A stretch of DNA of 53,667 bases from Motilimonas eburnea (GCF_021295345.1 NZ_JAIMJB010000025.1:1-53667), one strand, 5' to 3'. Shown: positions 28,501 through 37,140, counted from the stretch's first letter. Translations and numbers: made by a program. Notes: generated from the letters alone by a model not told the origin.

Positions 28501-28715
28501 TTATTTGTTGGGGGGAGCTGGTGTTCTGTGTTATTCGCCGAACGAGCTCGCATCCCACTGACCTTGAATGGCTTGGCTGAAATCATCGCAAGCCATGTTC
28601 AAAGCCCAAACCATGGATAATTCAATTAAGGAATTTAAAGTCAGTTAATTAATTGCGGGGGGGGAGTTTGTGTTCGGTGTTATTCGCCGAGCCCGCCACT
28701 CTCTGGCCTTGAGTG
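28433..28715. repeat. Tandem duplication of the chemoreceptor gene tail
   Basis: Two adjacent imperfect direct repeats: unit 1 at 28433-28572 (last MCP codons plus 72 bp after the stop) and unit 2 at 28573-28715. Both contain AAGGAATTTAAAGTCAGTTA and later TGTTATTCGCCGA; the offset between units is about 140-149 bp because of small indels. Unit 2 keeps the MCP stop region but has an 8-bp insertion and no start, so it is non-coding now. Confidence 0.88.
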
Positions 28716-28742
28716 AGTGTTTACACGATATTGCTTACCCAT

Positions 28743-28772
28743 GCTCAGGCTTTTTCATTGCGAAGCCTGAGC
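28743..28772. terminator. Inverted repeat between convergent MCP and binding-protein genes
   Basis: A perfect 10-bp stem (28743-28752 and 28763-28772) with a 10-base loop, 24 bp past the end of the convergent gene. No good T run follows on either strand, so it is terminator-like. Confidence 0.5.
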
Positions 28773-28795
28773 GATTAAAGGTCTCGTTTGTTTAT

Positions 28796-29953
28796 CTATT
28801 GCAAGTCCCAGTTACATTGATTGCTAAATTCACGTGTACCGGAATCGTCCAAGGCCTGATTCATCATCCGCTTGTAACGGTTTTTGATATTGGCTGGGAG
28901 TGGGGGGATCAACAAACGCTCATCAAATTCAGGCAAGGCTTTATCGGGTAACACCGCCAGTTCATCAGCAGTGAATTCTCTGCGTAATAAGCGATTGACG
29001 CCTTGGATACTGGGGACACCTTGCAAAACGAGTGCTTGCTGATCTTGGCTGATCAGAAAGTCTATTAACAGGTATGCGGCTTCAAGCTTATCGGGTTGAT
29101 TGGCCAGGTGTTGGGCAATCGCTAAGGTATCAAGTGAATAGATGGGGCCTTCTTCGGCGACCGCGATTTTCCAGCGTTGGTTATTTTCTTGATTGCATTT
29201 TACCAGCTCGAGCCCCCAAGTCGTGGCTAAACTTTGTTGGCGTAAATCGGCGCAGTTGTTTTCTTGATTGGACCAAAAGCCTTGGGCGGTTTTTAATCTC
29301 ATGGTTAAGGTGTTTTGCACCCGCTGTTGCAGTGATGGGTCTTTGATAATTTGACCATTGGCAAACAAGGCGGGAGATTCACCCAGTGCAAGCATGCTGG
29401 AAATTAAAACGGGCTCAAACTGATCGCAATAGATTTTGAATTGCTGTGTGTTTTCAGGTTTACTCAGCCCTGACCAACTGGTGGGCGGCGCACTGAATTG
29501 GTTTTGATCATAAGCTAAACTAAATAAGGCATAAGTATGAGGCACGGCATAGTTATGCTCTCCTTCTTTGTCGTACTGGGTTTGCTGGAAAATGGGCCTG
29601 AGCTGTTGAAAGTTACTCAGCCTCGTTTTATCAATCGGCAGTAATAATTTAATCAGTGGAGAGTGGTGGGCTTTCAAAAAGAAATTGGCCGGCATCACTA
29701 CGTCGGCTTTTTTCGTTCTTAGCGCACTATAAATACTATCAAAGTCGGTGATATAGGGTTGGATAGAGGTGACGTTGACATCCATCCCCTTCGTTCGAGC
29801 ATAGGCTTGAAAACGGTCTTCAAAGCCGACGGGTAAATACCCCCATTCGAGGAAATTCAGCTGGATGGGAGCACTTTTGGCCTGACCAGCCCAAGAAAAA
29901 AGCGACCCAATCAGTAACAACGAAAAGCACATCCAATTTGATATCAACTTCAT
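28796..29953 (-). CDS. Polyamine-type extracellular solute-binding protein
   Basis: 385 residues with a signal peptide (MKLISNWMCFSLLLIG to about AKS). The mature part resembles PotD/PotF-type binding proteins: LNFLEWGYLPVGFEDRF at the start, DVVMPANFF, YAVPHTYALFSLAYD and the late SLDTLAIAQH. It has no lipobox cysteine, so it is probably free in the periplasm. No permease or ATPase gene is nearby, which is odd for an ABC-transport component. It is convergent with the Cache chemoreceptor gene. Substrate unknown. Confidence 0.75.
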   Translation of the reverse strand: MKLISNWMCFSLLLIGSLFSWAGQAKSAPIQLNFLEWGYLPVGFEDRFQAYARTKGMDVNVTSIQPYITDFDSIYSALRTKKADVVMPANFFLKAHHSPLIKLLLPIDKTRLSNFQQLRPIFQQTQYDKEGEHNYAVPHTYALFSLAYDQNQFSAPPTSWSGLSKPENTQQFKIYCDQFEPVLISSMLALGESPALFANGQIIKDPSLQQRVQNTLTMRLKTAQGFWSNQENNCADLRQQSLATTWGLELVKCNQENNQRWKIAVAEEGPIYSLDTLAIAQHLANQPDKLEAAYLLIDFLISQDQQALVLQGVPSIQGVNRLLRREFTADELAVLPDKALPEFDERLLIPPLPANIKNRYKRMMNQALDDSGTREFSNQCNWDLQ

Positions 29954-30249
29954 ATCTTATCTCTTAACTTCTTTTTCGCGGGACAAGGTTTAACTAAGAG
30001 TATAGTTGTAGAGAAAATTTGCTGACGGATTGTTGTAAAGCGTGAACTTAAGAACAAAATTAACCCAACGGGCTATGACTAAACCGATATAAAAGCGCTG
30101 GCTGAAATTTTGCTTGTTCCTAATAGCATGGCCATGCTCGACATAAGACCTAGCTCTAGTAATTGAAGAGAGATTCGGCTGTTTAGTTAATTTAGCCTGT
30201 GGTTTGCGGTACTATCGGCGGCAAAACACATCAATGTTTAAGGATGAAC

Positions 30250-31296
30250 ATGAGGTTTGATGCGCTAGATAGTATTCGAGGCTTAGCGGCTCTCGCGGTT
30301 GTGCTGTTCCACCTTCATTATGGCTTTCCAGGCTATTTAGCGGTGGATTTATTTTTTATTTTGAGTGGCTTTGTACTGAGTTATCGCTACTTTAACCCCC
30401 ATAATCAGGGCGAGCTCTCGCTCACAGACTTTACCATCGCTCGACTTTCGCGTTTGTATCCCTTACACCTATTTGGTCTGATTGCCGTGTTATTGTACTA
30501 TTTTGCAACGGACTTTCCTGACAAAGGGGATGGGAATCTATACACCTTTTTGCAGCATATTTTTTTATTGCACAATACGGGAATGAGTACTTGGTGGGTG
30601 AGTTGGAATCAACCAAGTTGGAGTATCAGTGTTGAGTTTTGGGTGAACCTGATCGTGTTTGCATGGATAGCTTGGCGTGCAAATACCTTAACGCTATTGA
30701 TCCTGTCGATTCTCGGCTACAGCGTACTGATCGCGAACATAAAACACTTAGATGTTCATATCCAGTTGTTATTCGGTTTTTTAAACGCTGGTATGGTGCG
30801 CTGTTTCGCAGGCTTTTTCTTAGGCATGGTGCTGTATCGTTGGTTTGTTGTGATTAAGGCCCACCCCATTAAATTCAGCTCTCCTGCCATGAGGTTTGGT
30901 CTATTTTCCCTAGCCGAAATCGCTTTGGTTGCGGCGGCGGTGGCATTGGTTTTCTTTGCTCCGATACGCACCAAAATGGACTTTAATGCGCCCTTTGTTT
31001 TCACCGCACTTGTATTTTGTTTTGCTTGGCAAGGTGGAATATTAAGTTGGATATTTAACAAGTGTCGTCTTGCCTTTTTAGGCACTTTATCTTACTCCCT
31101 GTACCTTAATCATTATTGGGTGATCAATGTAATGAAGAAGTGGGACTTGCCGACTTATGGCTTTAAGCTGGAAGTGTTTGCTTGGGTGTTTGGTGTGTTA
31201 GTGCCGGTATCACTCGCCACGTATTATCTCATCGAAAAACCAGGACAAGGGTATATACGAGCCAAGTGGAAGCAAATTAAAGGGCGAGTTGAGTAG
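30250..31296 (+). CDS. Acyltransferase-3 family membrane protein
   Basis: 348 residues from ATG 30250, chosen because AAGGA (30240-30244) lies 5 bp upstream and the protein then begins MRFDALDSIRGLAAL, the usual start of the family. Around ten membrane helices are visible. The conserved FHLHYG (catalytic-type His) and the following VDLFFILSGFVLSYRYF are typical of OafA/YrhL-like enzymes that acetylate or acylate surface sugars. The substrate cannot be told. It is convergent with the glycosyltransferase operon, so a joint role in cell-surface glycan modification is possible but unproven. Confidence 0.88.
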   Translation: MRFDALDSIRGLAALAVVLFHLHYGFPGYLAVDLFFILSGFVLSYRYFNPHNQGELSLTDFTIARLSRLYPLHLFGLIAVLLYYFATDFPDKGDGNLYTFLQHIFLLHNTGMSTWWVSWNQPSWSISVEFWVNLIVFAWIAWRANTLTLLILSILGYSVLIANIKHLDVHIQLLFGFLNAGMVRCFAGFFLGMVLYRWFVVIKAHPIKFSSPAMRFGLFSLAEIALVAAAVALVFFAPIRTKMDFNAPFVFTALVFCFAWQGGILSWIFNKCRLAFLGTLSYSLYLNHYWVINVMKKWDLPTYGFKLEVFAWVFGVLVPVSLATYYLIEKPGQGYIRAKWKQIKGRVE

Positions 31297-31360
31297 CGCC
31301 TAACAGAGCCCATGAATATAACCCGGATTTACTTACTGTGAAATAATGCTCAAGGGTCCT

Positions 31361-31384
31361 CTCTGGCCCTTAGTCGGGCCAGAG
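31361..31384. terminator. Inverted repeat between convergent acyltransferase and glycosyltransferase
   Basis: A 9-bp GC-rich stem (31361-31369 and 31376-31384) with a 6-base loop, 10 bp from the stop of the minus-strand gene. No clear T run. Confidence 0.45.
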
Positions 31385-31394
31385 ACATGCGGCA

Positions 31395-32693
31395 CTAATA
31401 TACCGCTGAGTGGAAAAACAGCACGACAAATAGGGTCAGGAACAGGCCAAGGGCAATATCCAGTGTGTTTTCCAAACTAGGGTGCTTTTTGGCCCATAAA
31501 GCCATAAAGATAAACAGTGGAAACAGCCCCATCAAGTACCTTGGTCCACTCAGTAGCCAAGTTGGCGAATAGGAAATAATAAGATAGCAAAAGCTGTAGA
31601 TCACATAAGCGCTTGGCACTTTTCGGATCGAGGTGACAATCAGCGCAATGGATAAAAAGAAGCCCACAAATGTCGGCCACCAGGTTCCTGCTGCCATTTT
31701 ATAGTTTTGGTCTTGGGTGCGATCGAAAATGGCAGAGACATTCTCAGCAAAATAGCCAAAACCATTGTGCCAGTTTTCTTTCTGGTAATCTAAAAACCTA
31801 AACCAATCACCTGTGACCCATTTATTTAGCACTAAATAGAGTATGATCCCAGAAGGAATCAACGCCAAAGCCAGTAGTTTAGGGGTGATAAACTTTATTT
31901 TTGCCCCCCAACCTTCTGGCCATTGTGCTTGATGTTGACGGATCATTTCAAATGCCATGGGTGCCAGTAATAACACACCATGATTGCGAGTAAGTGCTGC
32001 TAATAGACCAAAACAACCCGCTTGCCACCATAGTCCTTGTCGCATGTAATAAAAGCAAGCGATGCTCATTAATAAGAAGGTGCTTTCGGTGTAGACGATA
32101 GCGGTAAAAAACGAAAATGGAAACAAGAGTAAATACTTGACTGTTTTCCATGCGGTGGATTCATCATTAAATTCGTGCGCGACCAGTTTAAAGAGAAAGA
32201 AACAAGATAAGGTGAGGTTGATTAATGAAACGGCCACACCGGCATAAAAGGTATCAGCGATGAAGCCCTTCATAATGGCTATCAACATGGGATATAGGGG
32301 GTAAAATACCAATAAGTACCTATCTTGCCCCTCTGCCACGTAACCGTTATTGGCAATATTGATATAGTGAAAAGAATCCCAGCGCCACCATATGTGCTTA
32401 AACAAATCACTGAAGCCGCCGGCATTTTCATTGATCACACTGAATGAGAAATAGGCAACGAGATAGATGACGAACCGACTAAGCAGCACAACAATCAAAA
32501 TCTGCAGCAATAGCGTTAGATTTTTCTTCCAGCTGAACTGACTGGTAATGGGAGCACTAAGGGCAACATGATGATTATCAACATTTGACTTACCCAGCCA
32601 GCTTAATTGATGACAGGCAATCCAAGCAATATAGAGGCCACTGCAAGCAATTAATAATAAGCTTGCAAATTCAATCGATAATAAATAAGACAC
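31395..32693 (-). CDS. PIG-V-like membrane mannosyltransferase family protein
   Basis: 432 residues, polytopic with ten or more hydrophobic segments. The start is GTG 32693 because AGAGG lies 5 bp upstream; a GTG at 32699 overlaps that site. The large first loop has RWDSFHYINIANNGY and VFYPLYPMLIAIM, a pattern (W-D-S-x-H-Y then F-P-L-Y-P) typical of PIG-V-like GT-C glycosyltransferases that use lipid-phosphate sugars; the Asp is the expected catalytic-type residue. The exact sugar and acceptor are unknown. It is second in a two-gene operon after the ALG10-like gene, 11 bp apart. Confidence 0.75.
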   Translation of the reverse strand: MSYLLSIEFASLLLIACSGLYIAWIACHQLSWLGKSNVDNHHVALSAPITSQFSWKKNLTLLLQILIVVLLSRFVIYLVAYFSFSVINENAGGFSDLFKHIWWRWDSFHYINIANNGYVAEGQDRYLLVFYPLYPMLIAIMKGFIADTFYAGVAVSLINLTLSCFFLFKLVAHEFNDESTAWKTVKYLLLFPFSFFTAIVYTESTFLLMSIACFYYMRQGLWWQAGCFGLLAALTRNHGVLLLAPMAFEMIRQHQAQWPEGWGAKIKFITPKLLALALIPSGIILYLVLNKWVTGDWFRFLDYQKENWHNGFGYFAENVSAIFDRTQDQNYKMAAGTWWPTFVGFFLSIALIVTSIRKVPSAYVIYSFCYLIISYSPTWLLSGPRYLMGLFPLFIFMALWAKKHPSLENTLDIALGLFLTLFVVLFFHSAVY

Positions 32694-32704
32694 AAGCACC
32701 TCTT

Positions 32705-34000
32705 TTAAGGAAATAGGCCAAGGTTGAATTTAACCCAAACTAGGGTTGCCGATAACAGCGCAAAGTAACCTAAGAGAAACCATTCCATTTTTTTACCTTG
32801 ATGAGATAAAAAGACCAGCCATAGTGTCATAGCAGGGATGTAATACCTGTGTTCAATCATAGGGTGCAGCAACAACAAGGCGATAAAGACGGGGTAGAGA
32901 ATATAGGCCGAGGGTCGGGTTAATTTAAACACAAAGGCACCGATGACGGTGGCAAAGATAGGCAAGATCCAAGTGGCTTTTAATAGTGTGCTTGACGTGA
33001 AGTAGAGCGGGATGGTGTTATGCACAAACCCTGGCACAAAATTATAAGGGTGCACTACCTTAAACAGCAACATGTAAGCAGCAAAGAAGATCACACCTAA
33101 CCAAACCAAGTTAACAGGTAGCTGGTATTCCTTGTTGTTGAACTCAATCCTCAACAGTGCTCGTTGCTTTAAGGCATGCCAATAATTAATGCTATTTTTT
33201 AAGATAATGGGCAAAAAGACCAGGAAGAAACAAACCATATAAAAGTAGAGATTACCCACGGACATGCCTACCGGGTGTCGGTTAGCATCGCCAATGGCCA
33301 CCCCGCCGTTAATCACCACAAAACTAGCAAATGCGGCAAACAGCACACCAAACGGAAGCAGTTTCACTACCCAAGTCTTAAGTTGATGGCCAGCTAGCAG
33401 CTTATAATGCTGCCAATCATCAATCACCACCATGGTCGCAAGGGCGGCGACCCAAATAATATTGGTTTGTCTGACCAAGAGGCTGAGTAACATCATGGCG
33501 GCACAGAGCCATAAACGCTTATCTAAGTAAAAATACACACCCAACAGCACGGTTAGCATCGAGAGGCAATGGGTATAGATCAAAAAGTTATACGGGAACA
33601 TCACAGGTAAAAAGAAAAACGCAAGGGACCTTGGCAGTGCCGCTTCAGGCACGGTTTTGCGTAGGCAAAAATACATCACAATGACAGAGGCCAAAACCAT
33701 GAGTAAAGAGATTAAGCGGACATGGTTGGCGCCAGTGAGGTGTAAGTGCTTACCGATGAATGCCGTGACGGCATGGTAACCCGGAATGGTCGTCAGGCTA
33801 GGCAATTGGCTTAACTCACCCCGAAGAAACATCGATATTTGGGCATAATGGGGATTTTCGTCAATCATCAGGCCAAGGTTAAAGCGATACATTTGGCTAT
33901 GTAGCGTCAAAGCAACAAGGGTTAATAAGCCAAACATGATCAAAAAACGCCAATGGCGAGGTGTACTCACAGAAGGGGAGTATTGCGTTGATAGTTCCAT
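32705..34000 (-). CDS. ALG10/DIE2-like membrane glucosyltransferase homologue
   Basis: 431 residues with about twelve hydrophobic segments. Several blocks match my memory of eukaryotic ALG10 (Dol-P-Glc alpha-1,2-glucosyltransferase) in the same order: DEN-HYAQ with TTIPGYHAV (ALG10 MDE..., TTLPGLYLV), LLVRQTNIIWVAAL (ALG10 FRQTNIIW), FVVINGGVAIGD then H (ALG10 FVVVNGGIVIGD then H), and IEHRYYIPA near the end (ALG10 LEFRYFILP). The family is a GT-C type enzyme. In a bacterium the donor would have to be an undecaprenyl- or similar lipid-phosphate sugar. The start ATG 34000 follows AAGGA. It is first in the operon with the PIG-V-like gene. Confidence 0.75.
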   Translation of the reverse strand: MELSTQYSPSVSTPRHWRFLIMFGLLTLVALTLHSQMYRFNLGLMIDENPHYAQISMFLRGELSQLPSLTTIPGYHAVTAFIGKHLHLTGANHVRLISLLMVLASVIVMYFCLRKTVPEAALPRSLAFFFLPVMFPYNFLIYTHCLSMLTVLLGVYFYLDKRLWLCAAMMLLSLLVRQTNIIWVAALATMVVIDDWQHYKLLAGHQLKTWVVKLLPFGVLFAAFASFVVINGGVAIGDANRHPVGMSVGNLYFYMVCFFLVFLPIILKNSINYWHALKQRALLRIEFNNKEYQLPVNLVWLGVIFFAAYMLLFKVVHPYNFVPGFVHNTIPLYFTSSTLLKATWILPIFATVIGAFVFKLTRPSAYILYPVFIALLLLHPMIEHRYYIPAMTLWLVFLSHQGKKMEWFLLGYFALLSATLVWVKFNLGLFP

Positions 34001-34198
34001 TTTTCATCCTTGAAAAGTGAAGCGACAAAATTTTGCTCTATTTTTTAATAAATTGTTATTTTGATCCAGTAAAAATCCTGCGTTACATCAAAAATCAACC
34101 AATAAGTACCAAAAATAAGTACTAAAAAGGTCAGTGAAATGGGGGGCTAATTGTATGCGTGTTTATCTTGTGAAATCAACTGAACTGGCGAGGGCAAG

Positions 34199-34325
34199 TT
34201 TTACAGGCGTTTATGCCGCGTTATTGATTTTGATAAGGGAACAACCATTACCTGCAATCAATGCCTTGCTTAAACGGCTGTAAATTCTTGCTGAAATCAA
34301 GCATCTCCAGGTTGATTGGGTACAT
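34199..34325 (+). repeat. Dispersed intergenic repeat, copy B
   Basis: About 127 bp, homologous to 22087-22203 on the opposite strand. The 14-bp arms at about 34201-34213 and 34271-34284 pair with one mismatch around a conserved core containing CCATTACCTGCAATCAATGC. Copy B has an extra 10 bp after the second arm. It sits in the 34001-34453 gap between divergent genes; the remaining bases there show no gene. Confidence 0.85.
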
Positions 34326-34453
34326 TGGGCTTTGCAGCATAAAGTGAGTGTCTTTGCTATGATGATGGAGTGCCTCTCAATCATTGCGGTTGTGTTAAAA
34401 TCAGCAGTGAGCCTGTAAATCAGAGGTGTTTGTTCAAGGAGTTGTGCATTATT

Positions 34454-35155
34454 GTGCTTAGTTTTCGATTTTTCATTGGCTGTTTACTTCTGAGTGTTAG
34501 CTGTGTGATGGCAGCGCCCTTACGCCTTGCTGTCCCTCAGTTTCCTCCTTACACCAGCATGGACAATGGCCAGTTTTCAGGGGTAGGGATTGAGTTAGTT
34601 GATCAGGTGTTAAAGGTATTAGATCAACCTTATCAATATATATCCGTGCCCAATTATGCGAGGGCCTTGGCCGAATTACGTCGTGGTCGTATTGATGGCT
34701 TTTTTCTCGCCAGTGAGAACGAACAACGTAACCTGCTTGCTGAATTTAGTGAACCATTAATGATCAACCGTTGGCTTTGGTTTATGCGCCCTGATGACGA
34801 GCGAGACCCGCGTTCGGAATCTTTTAAACGCCAAGCTCAAGTGGCGTCGCTGCTGGGCTCCAATACCAGTGTTTGGCTTTTGAAACATAACTACCAAGTA
34901 ATGATGAAAGCCAGCACCATCAAAGAGCTACCGCCCTTACTGCTCAGACTAAATCGCATTGATGCCGTGTTTTTAGCCGAAAAAGTCTTTAAACAAGAGT
35001 TAACGCTACAAGGCTATACGGAAAAGGATTATCGAGTCGTTGAGCAGATCAGCAAGCCTTTTGGCTTGTATATCAGTAAATCATATATAGCTCACCACCC
35101 TGATTTTATGAGTCAATTAAACGAGGCGATTAAACAAGTTAAGCAGGAGCCCTAG
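34454..35155 (+). CDS. Periplasmic amino-acid-type substrate-binding protein (SBP_bac_3)
   Basis: 233 residues from GTG 34454. A long frame opens at 34370, but AAGGAG at 34436-34441 and a clean signal peptide (MLSFRFFIGCLLLSVSC to about VMA) favour the inner start; the spacing of 12 is long, so ATT/TTG starts at 34442-34451 cannot be excluded. The mature protein has the SBP-3 order: LRLAVPQFPPYTSMD, GVGIELVDQVLK, and YARALAELRRGRIDGFF. No transporter genes accompany it. It lies 76 bp before a TPR-GGDEF gene on the same strand and may be its sensory partner. Ligand unknown. Confidence 0.8.
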   Translation: MLSFRFFIGCLLLSVSCVMAAPLRLAVPQFPPYTSMDNGQFSGVGIELVDQVLKVLDQPYQYISVPNYARALAELRRGRIDGFFLASENEQRNLLAEFSEPLMINRWLWFMRPDDERDPRSESFKRQAQVASLLGSNTSVWLLKHNYQVMMKASTIKELPPLLLRLNRIDAVFLAEKVFKQELTLQGYTEKDYRVVEQISKPFGLYISKSYIAHHPDFMSQLNEAIKQVKQEP

Positions 35156-35231
35156 CTTATCGCTTTAGTTTATTGCCTAGGTTAGGGTAAAATAGCAGCG
35201 GTATTTTGATGGTAGCTGAGTAGGTGGTAAG

Positions 35232-37097
35232 TTGATTTTTTTGATAAGGATGTTAGTTACCACTTGGGTTGTTGCCATGATGGCTGCTGGCGTCAAGGCT
35301 AACTCGCTGGATCCTTGGATTGCGTTGGAGAATAGCCATCTCCCGCCCCATGAGTTGATTGTGGAAAGTGAATCGCTGTTGGCACAACACCAACAACAAG
35401 GTTACCTTGCGGGCGAGGTCAGAGGTAATGTGATGCTGGCGCTCGCTCACCTTTCTTTAGAGCAAGATCAACAAGCCCAATCTTATTTAGATCGCGCTAA
35501 GCGGCTCAATGAGTCTGCTAATTCGGTTGCCGACCGGTTAAAAATTAATAACCTGCAAGCGTCTGTTTATGCGATGAATGGCGACATTAAGCAGGCGGTT
35601 GAGGCTGTGATTGCGAACTTAGCCCAAGCCAGAGCATTAGATGACCCCATTTTACTGGGGGATACCTTAATACAATATGCTTACACTATGCAGTTGGAAT
35701 CGCAATATGCTGAAGCCATCGAGCGCTTATTTGAAGCGCAGCAGCTGTTTGAGAAAACCAATGACCATTCACGTTTGATGACCATTCAGAGTAACCTTGC
35801 GATCATTTACTCTAAGTTAAAAAACTACCACAAAGCCATTGAATATTATCGCCATGCTGTGGAATTTGCGATTGAACTGGGTGATGATTTTAGTTTATCC
35901 ATTTTCTATTACAATTTAGGTACAGCGCATATTGGATTAGAGAACTGGCCCAGTGCCATTGATTATTTTTCTCAGGCCAAGGATCTCAGTGTTGCGTTAG
36001 ATGATAAGGCCGGAGTGGCACTGGCTACCTCCCAGTTAGGCAGTGTGATGATCAAAAACCAGCAATTCACCGCCGCGCTTCCCTTGTTATTAGATGCCAA
36101 TGATATGCTTACGGATGCCGGCTCGGAGTACATGCGCATGCGCATCAAGCTCGATATTGCGATGATCTATGCTAAACAAGGCCAGGTAGACTTTGCCAAA
36201 GCTTATATCAGTGAAGTGGAGTGGATGATGGCTCAAGGCGGAGACGATAGTCGTTTTCCGCGTCTATCACTTGGTGAAGTCTATTCCGAGCTGGGCTTAT
36301 ATCAGGATTCCTCACGTATTTTTTATGCCTACATCGATCAGTTGAATAAAGATTTTGAAATTAAAAAGCAGTTATCCCTGCAACGTTTAGAAGTGATTTA
36401 TGATGTGCGTTTTGAGAAATCGCGCAATGAGCTGTTGGAAAAAGAAAATGAACTGAATGAATCTGAGTTGGCTCGGCAAAATCAGTTTCGCATGATTTTA
36501 GCCCTAAGCTTGATTTTGGTGTTGGTCTTTTTGGCGCTGACATTTCGACAAATTCGCATCCAGCGTGCACATAAACAAAAATTTAAAGCATTGGCCTATA
36601 AAGATGAGTTGACGCAAGCCGCTAACCGTAGAGGCATTTTGGCGTTTGCCCAAGAAAGCCTTGAACAACTCGTTGATACTCATGATCAGTTGGTATTGGC
36701 GATCATCGACTTAGATCATTTTAAGCAAGTGAATGATCGTTTTGGTCATGATGTGGGTGATCAAGTCTTGATCTACTTTGCTAAGATTGTTGGTGGTTCA
36801 CTCCGTAGCCATGAAAAAGTAGGGCGTTACGGAGGGGAAGAATGGTTACTGGTCTTACCTCAAGCAACGCCAGATGAAATTCAACCTTTGTTCAATAAAT
36901 TGCTCAAAGCCTATCAGCAGCATAAGCCCGCGAACTTGCCAGCAGAGCTGGTCCTTAACTTTAGTATGGGCGCCGTAGTGGCCCAATGTGGTCAAAATGA
37001 GTCAATTAATGCCTTGTTAAAACAAGCTGATGAGGCCTTGTATCAAGCCAAACAAAATGGTCGCGCTCGGTGTGAAGTTGCGCAGCAAGGAGCTTAA
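35232..37097 (+). CDS. Periplasmic TPR - transmembrane - GGDEF protein
   Basis: 621 residues from TTG 35232, preceded by AGGTGG (35222-35227). A signal-anchor peptide is followed by about ten TPR-like helical repeats (residues 30-385), for example YHKAIEYYRHAVEFAIELGD, a coiled coil, a membrane helix at about 420-440, and a C-terminal GGDEF domain (about 455-615). The catalytic motif reads GGEEW (534-538) with Trp replacing the usual Phe, and the I-site position is RSHE, so product inhibition is probably absent. DLDHFKQVNDRFGHD is intact, so cyclase activity is plausible. Topology places the TPRs in the periplasm, where they could contact the upstream binding protein. Confidence 0.85.
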   Translation: MIFLIRMLVTTWVVAMMAAGVKANSLDPWIALENSHLPPHELIVESESLLAQHQQQGYLAGEVRGNVMLALAHLSLEQDQQAQSYLDRAKRLNESANSVADRLKINNLQASVYAMNGDIKQAVEAVIANLAQARALDDPILLGDTLIQYAYTMQLESQYAEAIERLFEAQQLFEKTNDHSRLMTIQSNLAIIYSKLKNYHKAIEYYRHAVEFAIELGDDFSLSIFYYNLGTAHIGLENWPSAIDYFSQAKDLSVALDDKAGVALATSQLGSVMIKNQQFTAALPLLLDANDMLTDAGSEYMRMRIKLDIAMIYAKQGQVDFAKAYISEVEWMMAQGGDDSRFPRLSLGEVYSELGLYQDSSRIFYAYIDQLNKDFEIKKQLSLQRLEVIYDVRFEKSRNELLEKENELNESELARQNQFRMILALSLILVLVFLALTFRQIRIQRAHKQKFKALAYKDELTQAANRRGILAFAQESLEQLVDTHDQLVLAIIDLDHFKQVNDRFGHDVGDQVLIYFAKIVGGSLRSHEKVGRYGGEEWLLVLPQATPDEIQPLFNKLLKAYQQHKPANLPAELVLNFSMGAVVAQCGQNESINALLKQADEALYQAKQNGRARCEVAQQGA

Positions 37098-37111
37098 ACC
37101 TTAACCCTAGG

Positions 37112-37140
37112 GGGCTGTTTGAGCTAGAATAGCCCTTTTT
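37112..37140 (+). terminator. Terminator after the TPR-GGDEF gene
   Basis: Stem arms 37112-37119 and 37128-37135 (8 bp with one G-T pair), an 8-base loop and TTTTT at 37136-37140. Confidence 0.75.

Noticed and set aside
28573-28715. A second, truncated chemoreceptor gene
   Set aside because: Only about 20 C-terminal codons are similar, with an insertion and no start, so I report it as a repeat and not as a gene.
28670-28951. Plus-strand open frame after the chemoreceptor
   Set aside because: It begins in the duplicated gene tail, crosses a terminator-like hairpin and overlaps the binding-protein gene antisense.
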